NCBI GenBank assembly: GCA_959602045.1
Contig: CAUGRT010000003.1
Coordinates: 1-64,000 of the forward strand
Length of the DNA stretch: 64,000 bases
Origin: an uncultured Clostridia bacterium
GTDB taxonomy: Bacteria > Bacillota > Clostridia > UBA1381
Direction of reading: 5' to 3'
Below, one piece after another: positions 24,598-32,764 of the stretch; positions within the stretch are counted from its first letter, which is position 1; each line of letters opens with the position of its first letter. The notes under the pieces are model-generated. The model was not told the origin of the DNA. It worked only from the letters and a program-made list of their open reading frames with translations, and did not search any database. A program made the translations under genes and the position numbers.

Positions 24598-27030
24598 TTG
24601 ATAGCAAAAATTATTGTTGACCATCGCTCCAAGGCGGTGGACAGACCCTTTGATTATCTGATACCGCCGGAGCTGGAGGGGAAGATCACAATCGGATCAC
24701 GGGTGCTGGTGCCGTTTACCGCAGGTAATACGGAGATTGAGGGATTTTGTATCGGTCTTTGCGAAAGCAGCGAAGCAAAACGTCTGAAGAAAATTTTGCG
24801 CAAGGCGAATGAACTGACGGCGTTTGATCAAGACATGTTGGACGTGATTGAGTTTATGCATGAAAAATATCTTGCGTCTTATCTGGATATTATTCATGCA
24901 ATTCTTCCGGGCGGAACGAGCTTAAAGAGCGAGGAATGGATTTTGCTGAACGAACCGCTGCCGCAGAAATCAGAGATTCGGAATCGGATTTTATCGGTTC
25001 TTCTGGATAATGGGGGCGGTATGGAAGCCGGGATGCTGTATTCCATGTTTGATACCGACATCAAGCCGCGCGTTCGCGATATGGTCAAAAAGAATGTATT
25101 GGCGCGTGAATACCGAACCTCACAGGGGATACGGGATAAGGTCATTCGTGCTGTCCGTCTGGCAATTACGCCGGAGGAGGCTATGGAGATGGCGACTCAA
25201 ATCGAGAAAAAAGCGCCGGTTCAAGCCAGAATGTTAGAGATTTTAAGCGTCAATAATTTTTTGGCGACAGCGGATTTGGTGCGTTTTGCGGAGGGCAGTA
25301 CGTCCACGATTACCGCGCTTTATAAAAAGGGCTGTCTTGAACTGTTTGACCAAACGGTTGAGCGACGCGCTTTTAAGAAGCAAAACGCGACCGAAAAACA
25401 GCCAAAAATGACAGACGAACAAGCGGCGGCTGTTTTTTCAATCAGTCTTGCGATGCAGGAGAATCAAGCTAAGACGTTTCTTTTGCACGGTGTGACCGGC
25501 AGCGGAAAAACCGAAGTGTTTATGCGCAGTATCCAAAATGCTGTGGATTCGGGAAAAAGTGCGATTGTGCTGGTTCCGGAGATTTCTTTGACGCCGCAGA
25601 TGGTGTCGAGGTTTTTGGCACGTTTCGGGGAGCGGATTGCTGTTTTTCACAGCCATCTTTCGGCAGGAGAGCGATATGACCAATGGAAACGAATCAAAAA
25701 CGGCGAGGCGGATATTGTAATCGGCGCGCGCAGTGCGGTGTTTGCACCGCTTCAAAACATTGGCGTTATCATCATGGATGAGGAACATTCCGATACATAT
25801 AAATCGGAAATGTCGCCGCGGTATCATGCGCGTGAGGTTGCGGAGTTTCGGGCAAAGCAGCAGGGGAGCGTAATTATTCTGGCATCGGCAACTCCATCGG
25901 TGGAGAGCTATTATAAGGCTCGAACCGGGGTGTATGAGCTGCTTGAAATGAAAAAACGCTATAATAAATCCCAGCTTCCGGAGATTCACATTGTCGATAT
26001 GCGCGGAGAATTGGCGCGCGGAAACAGAAGTATGTTTTCAACGGAGCTTCTGCACGAAATTGAGAATAATATAGAAAAAAAAGAGCAGACGATACTGCTG
26101 ATGAATCGGCGCGGATTTTCGACCTTTGTATCTTGCCGAAGCTGCGGATATGTGGCGGAATGTCCCAATTGCAGTATTTCGCTCACATACCATAAATATG
26201 AAAACAACTTAAAATGCCATTATTGCGGACACACCCAAAGTAACTATATTAAGTGCCCGGTATGCGGCAGTCCGTATATTCGCTATTTCGGGGGCGGAAC
26301 ACAGCGTGTAGAGGATGAGGTTCACAGACTTTTTCCGAATGCGTCGGTGCTTCGCATGGACGTGGATACGACCTCCCGAAAGCAGGGGCATGAGAAGATT
26401 TTACAGCAGTTTGAAAATGAAAAAACGGATATATTAATCGGAACGCAGATGGTGGCAAAGGGTTTGGACTTTGAAAATGTAACGCTGGTCGGCGTAGTAA
26501 GCGCCGATACGATGTTGCATGTCAACGATTACCGAAGCGCCGAGCGAACGTTTGATATTTTGGAGCAGGTCTGCGGCCGTGCCGGGCGCGGCAGAAAAAA
26601 AGGCAGAGCCGTAATCCAGACATACAGTCCGGAAAACGAGGCAATCACCCTGGTTCAGGCGCATGACTACAAAAGCTTTTATCTCGGCGAGATTAACGAG
26701 CGGAAAATGATGTGGTATCCGCCGTTTTCGAAGATTATAGCGGTGCTGTTCAGCGGAGAACAGGAGGAAAGCGTCAGCGGTGCGGCAAAGTTTTTTCTGA
26801 AATCCATGGGGAATATTGCGGAGATTCCGCAGAACATTCAGATTTTAGGACCGATTCCGTCCTCGTTGTCGAAGATTAAAAATAAATATCGCTGGCAGCT
26901 GCTGATTAAGTGCGTGGAGGACGAAAGTCTGAACGGGATTTTGCGGTCAGCCGAGGCGGCATGCAGAAAAGACGCACGTTTTGAGGGCGTTGCGGTAGTA
27001 ATTGATAAAAGCCCGAATATGCTTTATTGA
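24598..27030 (+). CDS. priA: Primosomal protein N' (replication restart helicase PriA)
   Basis: 810-residue superfamily 2 helicase that reloads replisomes at stalled forks. N-terminal 3'-DNA-binding domain (VDHRSKAVDRPFDYLIP), Walker A HGVTGSGKTEVFM at about residue 298, DEEH box, then the zinc region CRSCGYVAECPNC...CHYCGH...CPVCGS with eight cysteines, and motifs V and VI (GTQMVAKGLDF, GRAGRGRKKGRAVIQT). The start is TTG 24598: AAAGGATG lies 7 bases before it and the neighbouring ATGs are out of frame. Confidence 0.97.
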   Translation: MIAKIIVDHRSKAVDRPFDYLIPPELEGKITIGSRVLVPFTAGNTEIEGFCIGLCESSEAKRLKKILRKANELTAFDQDMLDVIEFMHEKYLASYLDIIHAILPGGTSLKSEEWILLNEPLPQKSEIRNRILSVLLDNGGGMEAGMLYSMFDTDIKPRVRDMVKKNVLAREYRTSQGIRDKVIRAVRLAITPEEAMEMATQIEKKAPVQARMLEILSVNNFLATADLVRFAEGSTSTITALYKKGCLELFDQTVERRAFKKQNATEKQPKMTDEQAAAVFSISLAMQENQAKTFLLHGVTGSGKTEVFMRSIQNAVDSGKSAIVLVPEISLTPQMVSRFLARFGERIAVFHSHLSAGERYDQWKRIKNGEADIVIGARSAVFAPLQNIGVIIMDEEHSDTYKSEMSPRYHAREVAEFRAKQQGSVIILASATPSVESYYKARTGVYELLEMKKRYNKSQLPEIHIVDMRGELARGNRSMFSTELLHEIENNIEKKEQTILLMNRRGFSTFVSCRSCGYVAECPNCSISLTYHKYENNLKCHYCGHTQSNYIKCPVCGSPYIRYFGGGTQRVEDEVHRLFPNASVLRMDVDTTSRKQGHEKILQQFENEKTDILIGTQMVAKGLDFENVTLVGVVSADTMLHVNDYRSAERTFDILEQVCGRAGRGRKKGRAVIQTYSPENEAITLVQAHDYKSFYLGEINERKMMWYPPFSKIIAVLFSGEQEESVSGAAKFFLKSMGNIAEIPQNIQILGPIPSSLSKIKNKYRWQLLIKCVEDESLNGILRSAEAACRKDARFEGVAVVIDKSPNMLY

Positions 27031-27089
27031 TAAAAAAGTCTGAGGGAGCGGCATTGTCCGGTTTTTGTGAAGGGAGTTAATAATTTAAA

Positions 27090-27542
27090 ATGGCGATACG
27101 TGAAATTAGAAAAAAAGATGATGAAATCCTAACCAAGAAATGTAAGCCTGTAAAGAAGTTTGATCAGAAGCTGGCGATTTTGCTGGACGATATGTATGAC
27201 ACAATGAAGCTGCATGAGGGTGTCGGATTGGCGGCACCGCAGGTGGGAATTTTAAAGAGAGCGGTTGTGATTGATGTCGGCGGCGGACGTATTGAATTGG
27301 TGAATCCGGAAATCATCGAAGAAAGCGGAACGCAGATCGGGTCGGAAGGATGTCTGAGCGTACCGGGCGTATACGGTGAAGTGGAACGGCCGAATCATGT
27401 GACGGTTAAGGCGCAGGATCGTGACGGAAAATGGTTTACGATTGAGGGCGAAGAATTGCTTGCGCGCGCTTTTTGTCACGAATGTGAGCATTTGGATGGT
27501 AAGCTGTTTTTGGAACGCGTCATAAAATTTATCGAAAACTAA
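27090..27542 (+). CDS. def: Peptide deformylase
   Basis: 150-residue Fe2+/Zn2+ enzyme removing the formyl group from nascent N-termini. All three motifs are intact: GVGLAAPQVG, EGCLSVPG (metal cysteine) and HECEHLDG (HExxH with both histidines and the catalytic glutamate). It is followed by fmt after 14 bases, the enzyme that adds the formyl group to initiator tRNA. Confidence 0.97.
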   Translation: MAIREIRKKDDEILTKKCKPVKKFDQKLAILLDDMYDTMKLHEGVGLAAPQVGILKRAVVIDVGGGRIELVNPEIIEESGTQIGSEGCLSVPGVYGEVERPNHVTVKAQDRDGKWFTIEGEELLARAFCHECEHLDGKLFLERVIKFIEN

Positions 27543-27556
27543 GGAGTCAAAAGCGC

Positions 27557-28480
27557 ATGAAAATTCTTTTTATGGGAACGCCGGGTTTTGCGGTCGGTTC
27601 ATTGGAAGCGATGATTGGCGCGGGTCTGAACGTGGTCGGGGTGGTTTCGCAGCCGGATAAGCCGAAAGGACGCGGACATAAATTAGTTCCGACGGAAGTC
27701 AAGGCGGCGGCATTAAAACATTCGATTCCGGTATATCAGCCGGAGCGGTTAAAGAATGGGGAATTGCAGCCGATTTTGGATGAGTTGCAGCCGGACTTGA
27801 TTGTGGTTACGGCTTACGGAAAACTGCTCCCGTCTTATATTCTGGATTATCCGAAGTACGGATGTATTAACGTCCATGCTTCGCTTTTGCCGAAGTATCG
27901 CGGTGCCGCACCGATTCAATGGGCAATTATAAACGGCGAGCATGAAACGGGCGTAACCATCATGAAAATGGAAGAAGGTCTGGACACCGGCGATATGCTC
28001 TATACCGTAAAAACCGAAATCGGCGAATATGAAACAGCAGAAGAATTATTTGACAGATTATCGGTTCTGGGCGGCAAGGCTTTGGTTGAGGCAATCCGAA
28101 ACTGGGATCGGCTGACACCGATTCCGCAGGATCATGAAAAGCACACCTATGCGCCAATGATTCATCGCGAAACCGGGAAAATAGATTGGACAAAAAATGC
28201 GGTTCAGATTTCCAAACTAATATGCGGCTTAAATTCATGGCCGCTTGCATATACTACGTATCAGGGTGAGATCTTAAAAATCGTAACCGCAAGAATTACG
28301 GAGGGCAGCGGCAAGCCGGGAGAAATCCTATCTTTAGACAAAGGAAAGGGTTTAAAAGTCGCAACAGGCGATGGCGCTTTATATATAGAAACGGCGCAAT
28401 TTGCCGGAAGCCGAAAAATGCCCGTTGAAGATTACGCCAGAGGACATGAAATCAAAATAGGAACTATTTTAGGGGAATAA
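27557..28480 (+). CDS. fmt: Methionyl-tRNA formyltransferase
   Basis: 307-residue enzyme formylating Met-tRNA(fMet) with 10-formyltetrahydrofolate. FMGTPGFAVGSLEAM starts the Rossmann domain, NVHASLLPKYRGAAPIQWAI holds the catalytic Asn-His and SLLPKYRG loop, and GVTIMKMEEGLDTGDML the catalytic aspartate. The C-terminal OB domain (about 205-307) binds tRNA. RBS AAGGAG. The next 500 bases are palindromic repeats with no gene. Confidence 0.97.
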   Translation: MKILFMGTPGFAVGSLEAMIGAGLNVVGVVSQPDKPKGRGHKLVPTEVKAAALKHSIPVYQPERLKNGELQPILDELQPDLIVVTAYGKLLPSYILDYPKYGCINVHASLLPKYRGAAPIQWAIINGEHETGVTIMKMEEGLDTGDMLYTVKTEIGEYETAEELFDRLSVLGGKALVEAIRNWDRLTPIPQDHEKHTYAPMIHRETGKIDWTKNAVQISKLICGLNSWPLAYTTYQGEILKIVTARITEGSGKPGEILSLDKGKGLKVATGDGALYIETAQFAGSRKMPVEDYARGHEIKIGTILGE

Positions 28481-28544
28481 AATATAAAATGGAAAAGTGA
28501 TTAGGGATTTGTAAAAGGTAATTGTTGCGAGCAATCCTCTGAAT

Positions 28545-28637
28545 GAATTTGTATCTGTTTTTCGATCTATAGAGGCGAGTTCCGCGCAACGTAGCGGATG
28601 TCTGAGCCGGAGTAGAGCGAAAAACAGATACAAATTC
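28545..28637 (+). repeat. Dispersed palindromic element, copy 4
   Basis: Arms GAATTTGTATCTGTTTTTCG and exact complement CGAAAAACAGATACAAATTC (20 bp). Centre GGCGAGTTCCGCGCAACG then TAGCGGATGTCTGAGCCGG. Confidence 0.88.
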
Positions 28638-28673
28638 CAACCGCAATATTGGGATTAAAGAAAGATAATCCTT

Positions 28674-28757
28674 GAAGTTTTTCAGCTTGTGCAGACAGGT
28701 TCCGCGCAATGCAACGGATGTTTGAGCCGGGGCAGAGCGAAAAACGGATACAAATTC
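28674..28757 (+). repeat. Dispersed palindromic element, copy 5 (degenerate left arm)
   Basis: Centre GTTCCGCGCAATGCAACGGA then TGTTTGAGCCGGGG; the right arm CGAAAAACGGATACAAATTC is intact, the left arm keeps only the GTTTTTC part. One unit of the 120-bp tandem array. Confidence 0.75.
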
Positions 28758-28794
28758 CAACCGCAATATTGGGATTAAAGAAAGATAATCCTTG

Positions 28795-28876
28795 AAGTTT
28801 TTCAGCTTGTGCAGGCAGATTCCGTGCAATGCAACGGATGTTTGAGCCGAGCAGAACGAAAAACAGATACAAATTC
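28795..28876 (+). repeat. Dispersed palindromic element, copy 6 (degenerate left arm)
   Basis: Near-identical to copy 5 with a few substitutions (ATTCCGTGCAATGCAACGGA; AACGAAAAACAGATAC). Second unit of the 120-bp tandem array. Confidence 0.75.
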
Positions 28877-28982
28877 CAACTGCAATATTGGGATTGAAGA
28901 AAGATAATCACCAAAGTTTTTCAATTTATGTATGCAGATGTTTGAAATTGCCGTTCCCTATGCTTGAAAGGAGATAGAATCT

Positions 28983-29687
28983 ATGTACGGAATACCTTAT
29001 GGGATGTACTTTGACCCGACTTATGTACTGGTTATTATTGCATTCTTACTAACGATATTTGCCTCGTTCGGGGTAAAGGCAACATTCAGTAAATATGACA
29101 AGGTAAGAAGCTCACGCGGAATTACGGGAGCGATGGCGGCAAGGAGAATTTTGGATGCCAACGGCTTGCAGCAAATCAGCATTGAACATGTCGGAGGAAA
29201 TTTAACCGACCATTATAGCCCGAAAGAAAATGTGATTCGGTTATCGGACGCGACTTATAACTCGGATTCCGTGGCAGCGATCGGTGTGGCGGCGCACGAG
29301 TGCGGTCATGCGGTGCAGCATAAGGTCGGTTATGTGCCGATTAAGATTCGCAATTCCATTGTTCCGGTTGTGAATATCGGCAGCAGCCTTTCCATGCCGC
29401 TGTTTTTCATCGGGTTAATTTTTGGGTTGACAAAACTGGCGTATCTGGGTGCTATTTTATTTGGATTGGTGCTGGTATTTCAATTAGTCACCCTGCCGGT
29501 GGAGATTAACGCTTCGCATAGAGCCATGAAAACACTGGATTCAATGGCGCTGTTGGAGGGGGATGAGCTTGCCGGCGCGAGAAAAACATTAACGGCGGCG
29601 GCAATGACGTATGTTGCCTCGGCGGCATCAACAGCCTTACAGTTGCTGCGGCTTTTGATGTTAGTCAACAACAGACGACGGGATTAA
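28983..29687 (+). CDS. Membrane zinc metallopeptidase of the YugP family
   Basis: 234-residue integral membrane protein (DUF2227/neutral zinc metallopeptidase type). A membrane segment near the N-terminus (YVLVIIAFLLTIFASFG) precedes the zinc site HECGHAVQH (HExxH variant with Cys, as usual in this family) at about residue 102; two or three more membrane segments follow (NIGSSLSMPLFFIGLIFGL, LGAILFGLVLVFQLVTL). EINASHRAM provides a likely third ligand. Substrates are unknown. RBS AAAGGAGA. It lies between fmt and rsmB, where clostridial genomes often place it. Confidence 0.9.
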   Translation: MYGIPYGMYFDPTYVLVIIAFLLTIFASFGVKATFSKYDKVRSSRGITGAMAARRILDANGLQQISIEHVGGNLTDHYSPKENVIRLSDATYNSDSVAAIGVAAHECGHAVQHKVGYVPIKIRNSIVPVVNIGSSLSMPLFFIGLIFGLTKLAYLGAILFGLVLVFQLVTLPVEINASHRAMKTLDSMALLEGDELAGARKTLTAAAMTYVASAASTALQLLRLLMLVNNRRRD

Positions 29688-29739
29688 AACGATAACAAAC
29701 CTTTCGATAAGGTAAAATTAACAGAAAGGAAATGAACGG

Positions 29740-30993
29740 ATGAAGTCTGCAAGAGAAACGGCACTTTTGATTCTCTGCAAAACGGAGTATCAGGGGGCGT
29801 ATCCCAATCTGGAGCTGAAACACATGCCGCCGGAGATGGAAAAGCGCGATAAGGCACTGGTGACGAATCTGGTTTACGGCGTTTTGAGCCGCAAGCTGAC
29901 TTTGGATTATATTCTGGAACAGTACAGCAAGCTGAAAATCAAAAAGCTCTCACGATATATTCACCAGATTGTTCGTATGGGGATTTACCAAATGCTGTTT
30001 ATGGATAAGATTCCCGAAAGGGTTGCCGTGGATGAGAGTGTGAAGCTTGCCCGGCAATACGGACACGGCGGTTCGGCAGGATATGTCAACGGATTGCTGC
30101 GGACGATTGCACGCAGTGAGATTCAATATCCGGAGGACGGGATTTTGCGGCTTTCTGTTCTCTATTCGTTTCCGGAGTGGATTTGTAGAAAATGGATAAC
30201 GGAATTCGGATATGATTTTACGGAGGAAATGCTCAAGGGCATGGACACCGTACCGCAGCTGACGCTTCGCCCGAATCGTTTAAAGACAACGCCGGAGCAT
30301 CTGGCAGAGCTTTTACGGGAGCAGGGAGCGCAGGCGGAGATTTCTGGAAATGCTGTGATCAGCAGCGGCTTGGAGGTCGGCAAGGATTCACTGTATCGGC
30401 AGGGCATGTACACCGTACAGGATCGGGCGGCAATGGCGGCAGTGGAGGAGTTAAATCCGCAGCCGGGAGAAACAGTGCTTGATTTATGCGCCGCACCGGG
30501 CGGTAAAACAACGTATATGGCGGAAAGAATGGAAAATCGGGGCAGGATTCTTGCCTTTGATGTCTATGAACATAAAATTGATTTGATTCGAGAGAATGCT
30601 GCACGATTGGGCATTGGGATTATAGAAGCAAAAATCGGGGACGCTCAGCAGTGCGATTCATCACTGGTGGGAATTGCAGACAAGATATTGTGCGATGCTC
30701 CATGCTCCGGATGGGGGATTTTAAGGCGAAAGCCGGATATTAAATGGAACCGCAAACCGGAGGATGATTTCCCGACGCTGCAATTGAAAATCTTAACGAA
30801 TGCGGCACAATACTTAAAAAACAGGGGACAGCTGCTTTATTCGACCTGTACTGTGGAACGCGAAGAAAATGAAGGCGTAACAAATGCGTTTTTAAAGGAA
30901 AACGGCGGTTTTCAAAAGGTTTATGAAAAGACCTTTTATCCGCATATTGACGGTACGGACGGATTCTACATCTGTAAATTAGAGAAAAAATGA
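29740..30993 (+). CDS. rsmB: 16S rRNA (cytosine-967-C5)-methyltransferase
   Basis: 417-residue enzyme with an N-terminal NusB-like RNA-binding domain (1-130) and a C-terminal SAM-dependent m5C domain. SAM motif DLCAAPGGKTTYMAE, DAPCSGWGILRRKPDIKW (PC dipeptide) and YSTCTVEREENE (TC catalytic cysteine) are intact. The RBS is AGAAAGGAAA. The stop overlaps the rlmN start (ATGA). Confidence 0.97.
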   Translation: MKSARETALLILCKTEYQGAYPNLELKHMPPEMEKRDKALVTNLVYGVLSRKLTLDYILEQYSKLKIKKLSRYIHQIVRMGIYQMLFMDKIPERVAVDESVKLARQYGHGGSAGYVNGLLRTIARSEIQYPEDGILRLSVLYSFPEWICRKWITEFGYDFTEEMLKGMDTVPQLTLRPNRLKTTPEHLAELLREQGAQAEISGNAVISSGLEVGKDSLYRQGMYTVQDRAAMAAVEELNPQPGETVLDLCAAPGGKTTYMAERMENRGRILAFDVYEHKIDLIRENAARLGIGIIEAKIGDAQQCDSSLVGIADKILCDAPCSGWGILRRKPDIKWNRKPEDDFPTLQLKILTNAAQYLKNRGQLLYSTCTVEREENEGVTNAFLKENGGFQKVYEKTFYPHIDGTDGFYICKLEKK

Positions 30994-32015
30994 TGGATTT
31001 AAAGGATTTTGAATTTGAAGAATTACAGGATTTTCTGAAAGAAATCGGCGAGCCGAAATTCCGGGCAGGACAGATTTTTGAATGGCTGCATCGGGGCGTG
31101 GAAAGCTATGATGAAATGACCAATATTTCAAAGGCAACACGGGAAAGGCTTTTGCAGACTACGGCGGTTTCGGTCTTGAAAATCCGCGAAAAATATGTTT
31201 CGCAAATTGACGGAACGGTGAAATATCTTTTTGAGCTGCCGGACGGAAATTGCATTGAAAGCGTTGTGATGCGTTATCATCATGGCTTGACGATTTGCAT
31301 TTCCAGTCAAATCGGATGTAAGATGGGATGTCGGTTTTGCGCATCGACAATCGGCGGACTTTATCGGAATCTGACTGCCGGTGAAATTCTGAATCAGGTT
31401 ATTTTTGCACAAAAGGATTTGGGAGAACGTATTTCAAATATTGTCATGATGGGAATCGGCGAGCCTTTGGACAATTATGAGAATGTAATAAGATTTTTGC
31501 ATAATGTCAATCATGAGAAAGGCTTGAATATCGGTTATCGGCATATTACCCTATCAAGCTGCGGCGTGGTTCCGCAGATCCGGCGTCTGGCGCAAGAGGG
31601 ACTGCCGATCACTTTAACCATCTCACTGCATGCTCCGAATAACACCATTCGGGACACGATTATGCCGGTGAATCGTCGGTATAGAATTGAGGAATTAATG
31701 GCGGCATGCAAGGAGTATGCCGAAATCTCCGGGCGGCGGATCAGCTTTGAATATTCGCTGATTCATGATGTAAACGACAGCCTGGAACAGGCACGTGAGC
31801 TGGCGGCGCTCGTTCGTCCGCTTCATGCACATGTGAATCTGATTCCCGTGAATAAAGTAGAGGAACGGGATTATCGGAAAGGGACTAATGCGGAAATCAA
31901 GGCATTTCAGGAAATGCTTGAGGAGCTTGGTGTTAATGCCACAGTGCGGCGTGAGCTGGGCTCGGATATATCGGCCTCATGCGGTCAGCTGAGGAAAAAG
32001 ACATTACAGAAATAA
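30990..32015 (+). CDS. rlmN: Dual-specificity 23S rRNA/tRNA m2A methyltransferase RlmN
   Basis: 341-residue radical SAM enzyme methylating C2 of A2503 in 23S rRNA and A37 of some tRNAs. The iron-sulfur ligand motif is CKMGCRFCAST; SCGVVPQIRRLA and SLHAPNNTIRDTIMPVNRR are family blocks, and the C-terminal SDISASCGQLRKK carries the second essential cysteine. ATGA overlap with rsmB. Confidence 0.97.
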   Translation: MMDLKDFEFEELQDFLKEIGEPKFRAGQIFEWLHRGVESYDEMTNISKATRERLLQTTAVSVLKIREKYVSQIDGTVKYLFELPDGNCIESVVMRYHHGLTICISSQIGCKMGCRFCASTIGGLYRNLTAGEILNQVIFAQKDLGERISNIVMMGIGEPLDNYENVIRFLHNVNHEKGLNIGYRHITLSSCGVVPQIRRLAQEGLPITLTISLHAPNNTIRDTIMPVNRRYRIEELMAACKEYAEISGRRISFEYSLIHDVNDSLEQARELAALVRPLHAHVNLIPVNKVEERDYRKGTNAEIKAFQEMLEELGVNATVRRELGSDISASCGQLRKKTLQK

Positions 32016-32028
32016 AGGGGTGAAGAAT

Positions 32029-32760
32029 ATGCAGACCGGCTTAATTACGGATATTGGCAAGGTCAGGAAAATCAATGAGGACAGCTGCGCGGTTCATGGC
32101 AGCGGTGAATTTCCGTATGCGATTGTCGCAGACGGTATGGGTGGTCATGAAGCAGGCGAGGTTGCCAGCCGAATGGCTGTGGATATTATTGAAAATCATT
32201 TACGGCACAATCTGGAACCGGGACTGAGCTTTGTGGAAACGGGCGAGGTGGTTCGTCAGGCGTTTTTGTGCGCGAATAATATTATTTATACTTATGCCAA
32301 AAACCATTATAAGGTCATGGGAATGGGAACAACGGCAACTTTGGCGATGATTTATCAGGATAATGTTATCACTGCGCATGTCGGGGACTCCAGGGCGTAT
32401 AAAATCAACGCGGACGGAATCCGGCAGATTACGCGCGATCATTCCTATGTTCAGGAGCTGGTTATGCGCGGAGAGCTTAGCCCCGAAGCGGCAAAGACGC
32501 ATCCAAAGCGAAATTTTATTACCCGGGCAATGGGCGCGGAGGATGTTGTAAAGGTGGATATTACGATACAGGATTATGAGGGCGGTTTGATTCTGCTATG
32601 CAGTGACGGCCTGACAAATTTTGTAGATGATGATGAAATTTTTGAGAAAATGATCCGCAAAGAAAAGCTGAATGAAAATTTAGCAGAGCTTGTAGCGCTT
32701 GCAAATGAGCGGGGCGGACGCGATAATATAACGATTGTAACGATAGGAAGGGAGCAGTAG
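32029..32760 (+). CDS. prpC: PP2C-type serine/threonine phosphatase (Stp/PrpC)
   Basis: 243-residue Mn2+-dependent phosphatase that reverses PrkC phosphorylation. Metal aspartates sit in VADGMGGHEAGEVAS, HVGDSRAYKI and LLCSDGLTNFVDDDEI; the N-terminal TDIGKVRKINEDSC is the usual start. A GTG at 32020 is in frame but ATG 32029 has AAAGGGG 8 bases upstream. Only four bases separate its stop from the kinase start, the standard phosphatase-kinase pair. Confidence 0.96.
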   Translation: MQTGLITDIGKVRKINEDSCAVHGSGEFPYAIVADGMGGHEAGEVASRMAVDIIENHLRHNLEPGLSFVETGEVVRQAFLCANNIIYTYAKNHYKVMGMGTTATLAMIYQDNVITAHVGDSRAYKINADGIRQITRDHSYVQELVMRGELSPEAAKTHPKRNFITRAMGAEDVVKVDITIQDYEGGLILLCSDGLTNFVDDDEIFEKMIRKEKLNENLAELVALANERGGRDNITIVTIGREQ

Positions 32761-32764
32761 GGCG

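Larger units (their letters stand above)
28516..28912 (+). repeat. Composite palindromic repeat unit with a 120-bp tandem array
   Basis: Fills the gap between fmt and the zinc peptidase gene. Left end AGGTAATTGTT (28516) resembles the inverted right end GATAATCACC (to 28912). Inside are element copies 4, 5 and 6. Copies 4-6 are linked by direct repeats of 120 and 119 bp: the stretch CAAATTCCAACCGCAATATT begins at 28631, recurs at 28751 and, with two changes, at 28870. Minus-strand frames through the array are repetitive by-products, not genes. Confidence 0.75.

Noticed and set aside
28631..28912. CRISPR-like or coding tandem repeats
   Set aside because: The 120-bp units are adjacent without spacers and contain the palindromic element; the minus-strand frames of 115-121 codons arise from the repeat itself.
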